Source of the DNA: Paraburkholderia dioscoreae
GTDB taxonomy: Bacteria; Pseudomonadota; Gammaproteobacteria; Burkholderiales; Burkholderiaceae
Assembly (NCBI RefSeq): GCF_902459535.1
Contig: NZ_LR699553.1
Span: 1,054,001 to 1,118,000, forward strand
Reading direction: 5' to 3'
Length of the DNA: 64,000 bases
Shown here: positions 17,533 through 26,129 of the stretch, piece by piece
How the letters are laid out: every line of letters starts with the position of its first letter
How positions within the stretch are numbered: position 1 is the first letter of the stretch
Translations under genes and position numbers: made by a program
Notes under the pieces: model-generated
The model's database searches: none
What the model was told of the DNA's origin: nothing
What the model saw: the letters and a program-made list of their open reading frames with translations, nothing else

Positions 17533-17883
17533 GTGTTCTTTCGGCCACCGTCGTAGCCTTTTCTGCGATATACCGAGCTGCTGCGGCGCATTGCATGAAC
17601 CCTGCGTCGCTACCCCGGAACTCTGAATCGCATTACTTGTGAGGGACCGGAAAAATCTCCTGTTCTGGTTCCGCCGCTCGCGTGCACTCCAAGGGCACGC
17701 GAGCGGCTTTTTCATTTATGAGGCAACGTCTGTAAATGTGCGCGCGGAAGCCAACGAACGAGGCGAAAGGAAAAGTCTGGATAAGACCGTTGTCGGCCCT
17801 GGGCCATATGCCAACACGTTCATTGACCTACGCAAGGTCGGTGTCTTGCAGGCTCGTACGCATCAACATTCAGGAAATTTGTA
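17533..17883. other. Conserved 3' tail of LLM copy 1 and gap
   Basis: About 130 bases ending at 17713 are clearly alike to the tail after LLM copy 2 (40815-40950), including CCCCGGAA and a GAGG(G/A)ACCGG stretch and the terminator. The remaining bases up to 17883 show no gene. The next start at 17884 has only a weak ribosome binding site (AGGAAATTTGTA). Confidence 0.6.
17674..17713 (+). terminator. Rho-independent terminator after LLM copy 1
   Basis: A perfect 12-base stem, CCGCTCGCGTGC (17674-17685) and GCACGCGAGCGG (17695-17706) with a nine-base loop, is followed by CTTTTTC. It is nearly identical to the terminator after LLM copy 2. Confidence 0.9.
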
Positions 17884-19686
17884 ATGACTTACATCGCCCC
17901 AATCAAAGACATGCTCTTCGTACTCGAAGAATTGGCCGATATCGCAAAGACTTCTACATTGCCGGGTCTTGAAGATGCGACTCTGGAAACGGCACACGCC
18001 GTCCTGGAAGAAGCCGCGAAATTCACTTCTGAGATTGTGGCGCCGCTGAACTTCGAAGGGGACAAGAATCCGAGTGCATGGCAGGACGGCAACGTCATCA
18101 CAACGCCGGGTTTCAGGGAAGCATTTCATCAGTTCGCCGCAGGCGGTTGGCAAGGTATCGTCCATCCCACCGAATTCGGTGGTCAAGGCCTGTCAAAGCT
18201 GATTGCGACGCCATGCACTGAAATGCAGAACGCGGCAAATATGTCTTTCGCCCTGTGCTCATTTCTGACAGACGGTGCCATCGAGGCGCTGCTGACAGCA
18301 GGGTCCACCGAGCTGAAAGAACGGTACTTGCCCAAGCTCATCTCGGGTGAATGGACTGGGACGATGAACCTCACTGAGCCGCAGGCTGGTTCCGACCTGT
18401 CGCTGGTCAGCTCTCGGGCGGTTCCAGGCGACGACGGCACCTATGCGGTGTTCGGTACGAAGATTTTTATCACCTACGGCGAACACGACATGGCGAGCAA
18501 CATCGTCCATCTGGTTCTCGCCAGGACGCCTGATGCGCCTGCGGGCGTAAAAGGTATTTCGCTGTTTGTCGTGCCCAAATTCCTAGTCAACGAAGACGGC
18601 TCACTGGGTGGGCGCAACGATGTTCGATGCCTGTCAATCGAGCACAAGCTCGGTATTAAGGCGAGTCCTACGGCCGTGCTGCAATTCGGTGACAACGGCG
18701 GCGCGGTAGGCTACCTGGTTGGCGAGGAGAATCGGGGCCTCGAATACATGTTCATCATGATGAACGCGGCCAGATTCGCGGTCGGCCTGCAGGGAATTGG
18801 TGTTTCCGATGCGGCGTATCAAAAGGCTGTGACTTACGCGAAGGAGCGTGTGCAAAGCCGTCCCGTAGACGGTTCATCCAGACAGCCGGTCGCCATCATT
18901 CACCATCCAGACGTGCGACGGATGCTGACGACCATGCGTGCGCTGACCGAAGGCGCTCGGGCGCTGGCGTATGTGGCAGCGGCTCATCTTGACTACGCAC
19001 ACTATGCGGCGGACAGCGCAACACGGGACAGCCACAGGGCCCTCTACGAGTTTCTGGTGCCCATCGTCAAGGGATGGAGCACCGAGATGTCGCTGGAGGT
19101 GACGAGCCTTAGCGTGCAGGTGCATGGGGGCATGGGGTTCATTGAGGAGACGGGCGCAGCGCAGTTCTACCGTGACGCACGGATTCTCCCGATTTATGAG
19201 GGAACAACCGCCATCCAGGCAAACGACCTGGTCGGGAGGAAGACGTTGAGGGACGGCGGTGCAACTGCTCGAGTCATACTCGAGGCGGTGGCGAAAACTC
19301 TGGCCGAACTGGAGAGCATCGACGCTGGAGAAGCGGGGAACGCCTGTCGTGCGATGCACGGTCGTCTGAAAGATGGACTAAAAGCATTGACGGATGCTGT
19401 GCATTTCGTGCTGGACACCAACAGGCACGACCCGAATGCGGTCGCAGCTGGCGGCGTGCTGTACCTGAAGCTCGCCGGCGTCGTACTCACCGGTTGGCAG
19501 ATGGCCCGTGCGCTAGTGGTGGCGGTCAGGAAGCGAACGGGCGCCCCCGACTTCTACGGCGCCAAGATTGCGACGGCACACTTTTTTGCAGACTACATCC
19601 TGCCACAGGCGCCAGCACTCGCCGCTTCAATACTGAGCGCGAAAGACGGCGAAGCTTCACTTGCGCTCGCCGAAGACGATTTTTGA
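17884..19686 (+). CDS. Long acyl-CoA dehydrogenase (DmdC/FadE-like, 600 aa)
   Basis: A 600-residue enzyme of the long acyl-CoA dehydrogenase subgroup that includes DmdC. The N-terminal helical extension (residues 1-60) is followed by the core: MNLTEPQAGSDLSLVSS near 160, TKIFITYGEHDM near 194, YAKERVQSR near 318 and VQVHGGMGFIEETGAAQFYR near 412. YEGTTAIQANDLVGRK near 437 carries the catalytic Glu. The C-terminal domain of about 130 residues is typical of the group. It stands alone behind the terminator of the LLM gene, with a long leader. It would supply FADH2 to ETF encoded at 49653-51357. Substrate unknown. Confidence 0.92.
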   Translation: MTYIAPIKDMLFVLEELADIAKTSTLPGLEDATLETAHAVLEEAAKFTSEIVAPLNFEGDKNPSAWQDGNVITTPGFREAFHQFAAGGWQGIVHPTEFGGQGLSKLIATPCTEMQNAANMSFALCSFLTDGAIEALLTAGSTELKERYLPKLISGEWTGTMNLTEPQAGSDLSLVSSRAVPGDDGTYAVFGTKIFITYGEHDMASNIVHLVLARTPDAPAGVKGISLFVVPKFLVNEDGSLGGRNDVRCLSIEHKLGIKASPTAVLQFGDNGGAVGYLVGEENRGLEYMFIMMNAARFAVGLQGIGVSDAAYQKAVTYAKERVQSRPVDGSSRQPVAIIHHPDVRRMLTTMRALTEGARALAYVAAAHLDYAHYAADSATRDSHRALYEFLVPIVKGWSTEMSLEVTSLSVQVHGGMGFIEETGAAQFYRDARILPIYEGTTAIQANDLVGRKTLRDGGATARVILEAVAKTLAELESIDAGEAGNACRAMHGRLKDGLKALTDAVHFVLDTNRHDPNAVAAGGVLYLKLAGVVLTGWQMARALVVAVRKRTGAPDFYGAKIATAHFFADYILPQAPALAASILSAKDGEASLALAEDDF

Positions 19687-19920
19687 CGGCGCCCAGGGCG
19701 CGTCAGACACAAGTGCACACGAGAGTTCGACTGGCGAAGGGTCGTGCAATTGGGCCCGCGCGCGTCGGAGGAAAAACGATGTCATTGGCGGTGCGGCATT
19801 CACCGGGTTTTGACCAGCGGCACGGTTGAAATGGAAATTTTGATAAGGGGCTCACCAGGCGCAGCATCGTTTTGAGCTCTGGAAAGGGTCTACGTCATCA
19901 AAGCGCTTGGGGCGACCAAA

Positions 19921-20205
19921 ATGATTCCTCTCTCGGATGAGCAGTGGGGCTGCATTTCGCATTATTTTGAAAATCAACCAAAGCACCGTGTCGGCAGACC
20001 TCGGTCCTGCCCTCGCGCCGTCCTTAATGGCATTCTTTGGGTTTTGATTAATAACGAAAAGTGGCAAAATTTGCCGTCCTCATATCCAGCATCCCAGACG
20101 TGCTACCTGAAATGGCTGGAGTGGAAGCGAACTGGACTGATTGCCAAGGTGCTATCGGAACTGGGCATCGCCGGAGATTTCGACGTGAGGACGACGCGTC
20201 GATGA
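19921..20205 (+). CDS. IS5-type transposase N-terminal (DUF4096) fragment
   Basis: The 94-residue frame begins PLSDEQWGCISHYF, followed by VGRPRSCPRAVLNGILWVLI and LPSSYPASQTCYLKWLEWKR, the pattern of the N-terminal DUF4096 domain of IS5-family transposases. The DDE catalytic domain is absent, and no terminal inverted repeats were recognised around it. It is either the relic of an insertion sequence or a domesticated orfA. It lies beside the orphan duplicate of the control region (20607 onward), which hints at a rearrangement point. Confidence 0.7.
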   Translation: MIPLSDEQWGCISHYFENQPKHRVGRPRSCPRAVLNGILWVLINNEKWQNLPSSYPASQTCYLKWLEWKRTGLIAKVLSELGIAGDFDVRTTRR

Positions 20206-21121
20206 TGGGTGCAGGAGGCAAGCGATTCCTCCACGCTAGCGGACCGATTTCAATCGGACTGAACCGGTCTGGATAGAAAAATCAAATTTTCCGAAGGCCA
20301 CCCGTCCGCATCGACGGTCTCAAACGCATCCTCAGAATGACCTGACGGTATTCATGACCCCGTCATCCGGGAAAAGCCTCAGCCGCGTGGCTAGCGCGCG
20401 CCTCGTGTAAAGCTTCAGCATCCCCGCGCGATACTGGTTAATTTCTGCTGTGCGGGATTAACCGCCGCACGCACACCGAACACTGCCAGTCGATGGCTCC
20501 GCGCGGGGCCGCGCGGTTACGTGGAGCTCCTCTCATGTCTCGCCAACGACTCGTAGTCAGGCGGACTGCGCCATCAATTCAATGTCGTCCTGGGTGCGTC
20601 AAAGTGACGATAAGAGCGAACGAGCTCTGAGTCAATATTCATTTCGCATGGCCGACCTGACTAGAGGGTAAACGACATTGGGCGCAGCGAACGTTGCAGG
20701 CGGCATTCCACTTCATGAATAAATTGTTTTCGCAAGCCACTTGATTTCACTTTTTCTGAAATCTGTTTTCGGAAGTTTCAGAGAAAGGATTGCCTGTGAC
20801 GTCATTTATCCTGTGCTTCACACGGCCTGAAAACACTTTGTTCGGCGGCGCTTAACAAAGGTTTCGTAAGACGAAGTGAGTAGTCAGGACGCGTGTTTTC
20901 AGTCGGGTATGCAACCTAGCGTAGTTCGGTATCCGAAATAAAATAGTCTGGTTTCTGTAAGTCTGATTTGCAAAGCAAAAAGTATCGCCCAGTGAGGTCG
21001 AGAGGTACGTCAGTGCTAGTAGGAAGGGCGGTTGGCCTTCAGCGGGACTGCCCGAACCGAAAAAACAGATGCAGCCAAAAGAGCTTGCGCTGTGCGGATT
21101 GAGAAAATATTGGAGACGAAG
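20206..21121. other. Long gap holding the duplicate control region of solute-binding protein copy 2
   Basis: The first 400 bases show nothing recognisable. From about 20601 the sequence duplicates the region upstream of 16408: promoter boxes on the minus strand (20607-20635), TGAGTCAATATTCATTT (20628-20644), AGGGTAAACGACA (20665-20677) and the TTTCTGAAATCTGTTTTCGG segment near 20750. The long frame on the minus strand at 20852-22279 is antisense to the solute-binding gene and is not real. GGAGACGAAG at 21112-21121 is the ribosome binding site of the next gene. Confidence 0.6.
20607..20635 (-). promoter_or_regulatory. TTGACTCA promoter element, locus B (orphan on minus strand)
   Basis: On the minus strand TTGACT (20630-20635) and TATCGT (20607-20612) are separated by 17 bases, as at locus A. 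It faces only the transposase fragment, so it is probably carried along by duplication. The regulator site it contains may still act on the rightward solute-binding protein gene. Confidence 0.5.
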
Positions 21122-22237
21122 ATGAAGCGTGCAAAGAGAGGTGGCATTCCTTTGGCGGCAGCAGTTGGTCTGGCGGTAGCATCGCTGGCCACGTCGCTGA
21201 CATCGGTGGCGGCTGATACGTACATGCCAGCCTGCTACAAGCCCGCGCCGGGCGTCACAACGACGATTAAGTACCCGGCGCGCCCGGGCCCGTACAGGGT
21301 AGCACTGGTCAACGGTTATACCGGTATCCCCTGGCGTACCCAGATGATTCAGGAAAGCCGTGCGTGGGCAGCGCGACCGGAGAATGCGCGCAACATCAAG
21401 GAACTGAAAGTCGTTAGCACGGGAGCCGATGTCGCGGCGCAAATCGCGGCGGTCGACAACTTCATTGAAGCCGGCTACGACGTGATTGCATTTGACCCGG
21501 TCAACCCCAAGGCATTCGATGCAGTCATCCGCCGCGCAAAAAAGGCGGGAGCAATCCTGGTGTCGTTTGACAATCCGGTCGACAACGCAGAGATACTGCA
21601 GATTACGCCGGAGTGGACCCGCTTCGAGTCGATTCGTACCCAGGCCACTCTTGACCAGATGCCGGTCAAGAAGGGCAGACTGCTCGAAGTCCGGGGGCCG
21701 GCTGGCAACGCGGCTGACCGGGACCTCCATGCTGGTGTGCAGAAGATTGTCAGCAACTACAAGGACATTCAGGTCACCGAGGTTGTCGGCAACTGGGATA
21801 CAGGTACGGTCCAGAAGGTTGTCTCCGATGCAATCGCCGTGAACGGAAACTTCGACGCGGTAACTTGCCAGTATGGCTGCCAGGGCGTCACGCGCGCACT
21901 TCAAGCCGCGCACAGCCCAGCAATCCCTGTCGGTGGCGATGCCGCTAATGGCTTTGTAAAAGCGCTCGCTGCACAGAAGCTTCCGGGTGTCGCTGTCTCT
22001 ACCTCGCCTGGCCAAGGTCCGGTTGCCCTGCAGGCAGCGGTGGCGCTCCTGCAAGGAAAGACATTCCCGACCCGGGCGTATCTGCCGATTCCGTATGTCC
22101 TGACGAAGGACATGAAACCCGACGTCAATTATTTCCCCAATCTCCCGGACACGTACGAAACGGTAGCGAGCTACGTGGACTGCGGCATCTCCTTCACGCC
22201 ACAGGAAGTCAACAAATTCCTGGCTGACAACAACTGA
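21122..22237 (+). CDS. Periplasmic sugar-type ABC solute-binding protein, copy 2
   Basis: A 371-residue exported protein starting at the ATG at 21122, after GGAGACGAAG. Its signal peptide ends in TSVAA before DTYMPACY. The type I periplasmic-binding fold is seen in RVALVNGYTGIPWRTQMIQE, AAVDNFIEAGYDVIAFDPVN, SFDNPVDNAEI and GNWDTGTVQKVVSDAIAVNG. The stretch KDIQVTEVVGNWDTGTVQKV is identical in copy 1 at 13550, and the same four cysteines occur (MPACY, CQYGC, VDCG). It heads an ATPase-permease-permease operon and is clearly the import receptor of that system. The ligand is unknown; in this catabolic setting it need not be a sugar. Confidence 0.92.
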   Translation: MKRAKRGGIPLAAAVGLAVASLATSLTSVAADTYMPACYKPAPGVTTTIKYPARPGPYRVALVNGYTGIPWRTQMIQESRAWAARPENARNIKELKVVSTGADVAAQIAAVDNFIEAGYDVIAFDPVNPKAFDAVIRRAKKAGAILVSFDNPVDNAEILQITPEWTRFESIRTQATLDQMPVKKGRLLEVRGPAGNAADRDLHAGVQKIVSNYKDIQVTEVVGNWDTGTVQKVVSDAIAVNGNFDAVTCQYGCQGVTRALQAAHSPAIPVGGDAANGFVKALAAQKLPGVAVSTSPGQGPVALQAAVALLQGKTFPTRAYLPIPYVLTKDMKPDVNYFPNLPDTYETVASYVDCGISFTPQEVNKFLADNN

Positions 22238-22301
22238 GCGTTCGGCTACGGATGTCGTGCTCGATGCGGCATCCATCAATTGATGTCACGAAGAGAGGTA
22301 C

Positions 22302-23891
22302 ATGGTGAATGCACATGATGTGGTTGATGGCTTCCTGCGCCTGGACGGTGTAACGAAGCGCTACGGCGGTACGACCGCCTTGAAGGACATCTCGTTTAGC
22401 GCCTCGCGAGGTTCGATTCACGCAATCCTTGGCGAGAACGGTGCGGGTAAAAGCACCCTGATGAAAATCCTCGCAGGCGTAGTCAAGCCTGACAGTGGAA
22501 TTGTCACCCTCGGCGGCTCGCCCTTGAGTATGTCGACACCTTCCGACGCATTGGAAACGGGCGTTGTCTGCATATTTCAGGAACTGTCGCTCGTACCGCA
22601 TCTGACGGTGGCTGAAAACATCTGCATCAGAAAGCCGCCCCGGCGCTACGGACTTGTTGACGGGGCACGCCAGAACACCGAAGCAGCGGCGGTGCTGGCG
22701 GAGATGGGATTCGAGGGGGAATTTAACCTCTCGGAGCGCTGCTCGGACCTATCGCTTTCCAAGCGGCAAATTATCGAAATCGCCAAGGCAGTCATTCAGC
22801 GTCCCCGTGTACTGATTCTGGATGAGGCGACTTCCGCGCTCGCCGCGGGGGATGTCAACAAAATCCTGAGTCTGCTGAGAAGGTTGCGCGAGGACGGTGT
22901 TTGCGTGCTCTTCATCTCACATCGCATGCACGAAATCGACGCGCTGGCTGACATGTGCTCCGTATTTCGGAGCGGCGAGCGCGTAGCGAGCTTCCCCGCC
23001 GGCACGCGGTCGCACGAAGACATCGTCAAGCTCATGATTGGCCGTCCAATCGCACAGGTCTACCCGCCGAAGCCGGAGGCAGCGTCGTTACACCCGGCTT
23101 ATCTACGGTTAGCAGGCTTGAGTTGGAACAACGTACTCAAAGGCATAGACCTGCAGGTTCGCCCGGGCGAGATTGTCGGGTTAGGTGGCCTCGATGGGCA
23201 GGGGCAGCGTGAACTGTTACTTGCCCTGAGTGGCGTTCTTGCAAACGTGGAAGGGGAAATCCATGTGGGGGAGAGACTAGGGGTGCCCGCGAGTCCGAGG
23301 GCCGGCAAAGGAAAGGAGTTCCAGCTCGCCTTCGTCCCTGAAGAGCGCAAGACCGAGGGTCTGTTCATCCGTCGCTCGGTGGCCGATAACCTTAGCGTCG
23401 CCGCGCTCAGTCGGTTCACCCGGCGCGGCGCCATCAAGGACAAGGCTGAAAAGTCGATGGTCATGGAGTTGGTCAATGCACTGCAAATCAAGGCGCCAGA
23501 CCCGTCGTTGCCGGTCGCGACGCTCTCCGGAGGGAACCAACAGAAAGTCCTATTGGGAAAGTGGCTTGCGACCCAACCGAAATTGCTGCTGTTGATGGAC
23601 CCGACCCGCGGCGTCGACGTCGGTACCAAGCAGGAGATATATCGACTCTTTCGCGACCTTGCGGAGAAGGGCATGGCCATTCTTCTCTACTCGAGCGATT
23701 ACGACGAACTGATTGGGTTGTGCGACAGGGTCGCCGTCATGTACGACGGAAAAGTTCGTTCGGTCCTTTCCGGCGCGAGCCTGAATGAGCAGCAGATTCT
23801 GATGGATTCGATGAATCTGTCCAACTCCGGCTCCGCGCAGAGTCCTGCTTCTGTGTCACAGGATGCACAACTTGGGAGTTACGCGCGATGA
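22302..23891 (+). CDS. Sugar-type ABC transporter ATPase (MglA/RbsA-like, two nucleotide-binding domains)
   Basis: A 529-residue protein with two fused ABC domains. The first has Walker A GENGAGKSTLMKIL near residue 45, LSLSKRQIIEIAKAV as a variant signature near 148 and Walker B RVLILDEATSAL. The second has a degenerate Walker A GGLDGQGQRELLLALSG near 293, LSGGNQQKVLLGKWL near 407 and LLLMDPTRGVDVG. An asymmetric pair of this kind is normal for the carbohydrate-uptake-2 family. GAGAGG precedes the ATG. The stop overlaps the first permease by four bases. Confidence 0.95.
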   Translation: MVNAHDVVDGFLRLDGVTKRYGGTTALKDISFSASRGSIHAILGENGAGKSTLMKILAGVVKPDSGIVTLGGSPLSMSTPSDALETGVVCIFQELSLVPHLTVAENICIRKPPRRYGLVDGARQNTEAAAVLAEMGFEGEFNLSERCSDLSLSKRQIIEIAKAVIQRPRVLILDEATSALAAGDVNKILSLLRRLREDGVCVLFISHRMHEIDALADMCSVFRSGERVASFPAGTRSHEDIVKLMIGRPIAQVYPPKPEAASLHPAYLRLAGLSWNNVLKGIDLQVRPGEIVGLGGLDGQGQRELLLALSGVLANVEGEIHVGERLGVPASPRAGKGKEFQLAFVPEERKTEGLFIRRSVADNLSVAALSRFTRRGAIKDKAEKSMVMELVNALQIKAPDPSLPVATLSGGNQQKVLLGKWLATQPKLLLLMDPTRGVDVGTKQEIYRLFRDLAEKGMAILLYSSDYDELIGLCDRVAVMYDGKVRSVLSGASLNEQQILMDSMNLSNSGSAQSPASVSQDAQLGSYAR

Positions 23892-24865
23892 AAACCTCAA
23901 TGCCTTCGTTCTTGCGGTACCAGTCGCGCTATCTGATGGCGGGTGCTGTCCTCGCCGCACTGCTGCTTCTCTTCCTTTGCATCCACCCGCGAGGCGGCTC
24001 GGTGAACGTGTTCACCGCGTGGGCCAATCAGGGGGGCGGTCTTGCTCTCGTAGCGGTTGGGCAAACAATTGTTGTGCTGGCCGGTGGAATCGACATCTCA
24101 ATCGGCTCCATCATGGCACTGTGCAACAGCGTTACCTCAGAGCTGGTTCAAGGTAGTCCGGTACAGGTCGCTGCTGGCATCGCTGCCGTGCTTGCAATTG
24201 GCGCATTGTGTGGCCTGGTCAACGGGATGATTATCGTGTTTGGCCGCATACAGCCCATCGTCGCGACCCTTGGTACAAGCGCTGCTTACACGGGCGTCGC
24301 GCTGCTTGTCCGGCCGGCACCCGGTGGAAGTGTATCCGAGGGCCTAAGCGACGCTTTGACGGGGGCCTTTGCAGACTGGTTTCCGACCTCGCTTCTCTAC
24401 CTGCTGGTCCTCGTGCTGCTTTTCTGGCTACCGGTCAAACGTTCGCTGACAGGAAGAGCCATCCTGGCTGTCGGCTCGGCAGAAGCGTCCGCTTTCATGT
24501 CGGGTCTCCCAGTCGCGAGAGCCAAGGTCGCCGCGTACACGCTCGCCGGCATATTCGCCGCAACGGGCGGACTTTTCTTGGCACTTCAGACGCTCAGTGG
24601 TGACGCAACGACAGGCATGCCTTACACGCTCAATTCCGTGGCTGCAGTGGTGTTAGGCGGGACCGCCCTGAGCGGCGGTTCCGGCAGTGTCCTTGCCTCC
24701 ATCGCGGGCGCATTTATCTTGCGCACAATTGGAAGCCTTATGTTTTTCCTGGGCGTACCCCCATCCGCACAACCGCTCTTCGATGGCCTTGTTCTCGTGG
24801 GCGCGGTGGTGGTCGGCGCGCTGGGACTGGTCGGCATTCGCAACCGGTTGGAGGTGTTTCAATGA
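23888..24865 (+). CDS. Sugar-type ABC transporter permease 1
   Basis: A 325-residue membrane protein of the branched BPD_transp_2 family with about nine to ten hydrophobic segments. The family motif VVLAGGIDISIGSIMAL lies near residue 57, and GGTALSGGSGSV near 257 is the coupling motif that docks with the ATPase. The ATG overlaps the ATPase stop (ATGA), and its own stop overlaps the next permease. Confidence 0.93.
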   Translation: MKTSMPSFLRYQSRYLMAGAVLAALLLLFLCIHPRGGSVNVFTAWANQGGGLALVAVGQTIVVLAGGIDISIGSIMALCNSVTSELVQGSPVQVAAGIAAVLAIGALCGLVNGMIIVFGRIQPIVATLGTSAAYTGVALLVRPAPGGSVSEGLSDALTGAFADWFPTSLLYLLVLVLLFWLPVKRSLTGRAILAVGSAEASAFMSGLPVARAKVAAYTLAGIFAATGGLFLALQTLSGDATTGMPYTLNSVAAVVLGGTALSGGSGSVLASIAGAFILRTIGSLMFFLGVPPSAQPLFDGLVLVGAVVVGALGLVGIRNRLEVFQ

Positions 24866-25833
24866 ACCAGAGCATTTTCCCCCGCATCTCCATGGACACA
24901 TCGACCCGAGCTCTACTCATCGTGCTCACGATACTGATTGCGGTCGGTGGAATGGTGCATGACCAGTTTCTGTCTCCGCGTTATCTGTTGCTTCAACTTC
25001 AGAGCGGAGCGCTGCTGGGTATCATTGCGGCCGGTGCGATGCTGGTCATTCTCGTGGGCCATATCGACCTTTCGGTCCCGTGGACCTTGAGTGTCTCCGC
25101 CATCGTATCGACGGCGGTGATGCAGGCTGGCGGCGGTAGCGAGTGGGTGGAACTTAGTCCGCTGGCCGGGCTGGTCGCGGGCGCGGCCATTGGCATCCTG
25201 AACGGCTTCGGGGTTGCGTATCTGCGCATTCCGTCGCTTATATGGACGCTCGCGATAAACGCGATATTGCTTGGCGCCAGTGCGTTTTACGCGGGCAATG
25301 CAGTGGTCGCGAGCCAGCCATCACACCTGATGACAATGCTGGGAAGCGGAAAACTCTTCAATCTCGTGCCTAACTCGGTCCTGCTGTGGATTGTCTTTTC
25401 CGTTGGGCTGATGTGGCTTCTACGTCGCACAGTGATTGGCCGATACATCTATCTGGTCGGGTCCCGGGAGAAGGCTGCTTACCTGTCTGGCATCGATACT
25501 CGCCGCGTGGTCCTGGGTGCGTTTGTTTTGTCCGGAGTCTGCAGCGCCATCGCTGGGATGCTGCTAGCCGGTTACGCGGGGCAGGCCTATCAAAGAATGG
25601 GTGACCCGTATCTCTTGCCGGGTATCGCGGCTGTCGTCGTCGGGGGCACAAGCATTCTGGGCGGGAAGGGCACATACGGTGGGACCATTGCCGGTGTCCT
25701 AGTCATCACGCTCATCAGCAGCATGCTCTCCCTCATGCACGTCCCTGAGGCGATTAAGCAGATTTGCTACGGGGTTTTAATCGTGGGCATGGTCAGTCTT
25801 TACAGCATTCGTCAAACCACTGCAGCTGCATAA
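24862..25833 (+). CDS. Sugar-type ABC transporter permease 2
   Basis: A 323-residue paralogue of the preceding permease. MLVILVGHIDLSVPWTLSVS near residue 54 corresponds to the family's DLSVG region, with His-Ile replacing the usual Gly-Gly-Ile run, and GGTSILGGKGTYGG near 264 is the coupling motif. The two different permeases form the heterodimeric channel. A hairpin (25847-25869) follows. Confidence 0.93.
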   Translation: MNQSIFPRISMDTSTRALLIVLTILIAVGGMVHDQFLSPRYLLLQLQSGALLGIIAAGAMLVILVGHIDLSVPWTLSVSAIVSTAVMQAGGGSEWVELSPLAGLVAGAAIGILNGFGVAYLRIPSLIWTLAINAILLGASAFYAGNAVVASQPSHLMTMLGSGKLFNLVPNSVLLWIVFSVGLMWLLRRTVIGRYIYLVGSREKAAYLSGIDTRRVVLGAFVLSGVCSAIAGMLLAGYAGQAYQRMGDPYLLPGIAAVVVGGTSILGGKGTYGGTIAGVLVITLISSMLSLMHVPEAIKQICYGVLIVGMVSLYSIRQTTAAA

Positions 25834-25846
25834 GACCTTGGGCCGT

Positions 25847-25869
25847 TGCCGGCGTGCTCAACGCCGGCA
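25847..25869 (+). terminator. Hairpin at the end of the ABC operon
   Basis: TGCCGGCGT-GCTCA-ACGCCGGCA forms a perfect nine-base stem 13 bases after the last permease. No T run follows, so it may be a weak or factor-assisted terminator. Confidence 0.5.
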
Positions 25870-25908
25870 TCCATCTCGCGTTGTTCAGTTTGGGTAATCG
25901 AAAAAATC

Positions 25909-25994
25909 CATTTTTCAGATGAAAAATGTAGGACTACGATTCAATAAAGAAAATATCAATCTGCTTGAAGGCGGAGACAAGTTCAATTGATATT
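25909..25994. promoter_or_regulatory. Two palindromes upstream of the porin gene
   Basis: CATTTTTC-AGAT-GAAAAATG (25909-25928) is a perfect inverted repeat. AATATCAAT (25952-25960) and ATTGATATT (25986-25994) form a second, wider one. Both lie in the 140-220 bases before the porin start, the right place for operators or for a structured leader. Confidence 0.5.
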
Positions 25995-26129
25995 GGGGAG
26001 GCGAGATAAAGATGAGCCAACTTCTGAATTCACAGGGAGCTGGCGAGTAGGAAAACATAAGGATTCTGGCGGTCAAAAAAAGCAATAAGGCTTGCCATTC
26101 AAATTCCATCAATGAGGTCGGAGGCAGAC

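Noticed and set aside
16573..17715. 380-codon minus-strand frame over LLM copy 1
   Set aside because: Shadow of the monooxygenase gene; the corresponding frame in copy 2 is broken up, which would not be expected for a real gene.
20852..22279. 475-codon open frame on the minus strand
   Set aside because: It lies antisense to the solute-binding protein gene, has no recognisable domain and arises from GC-rich codon use.
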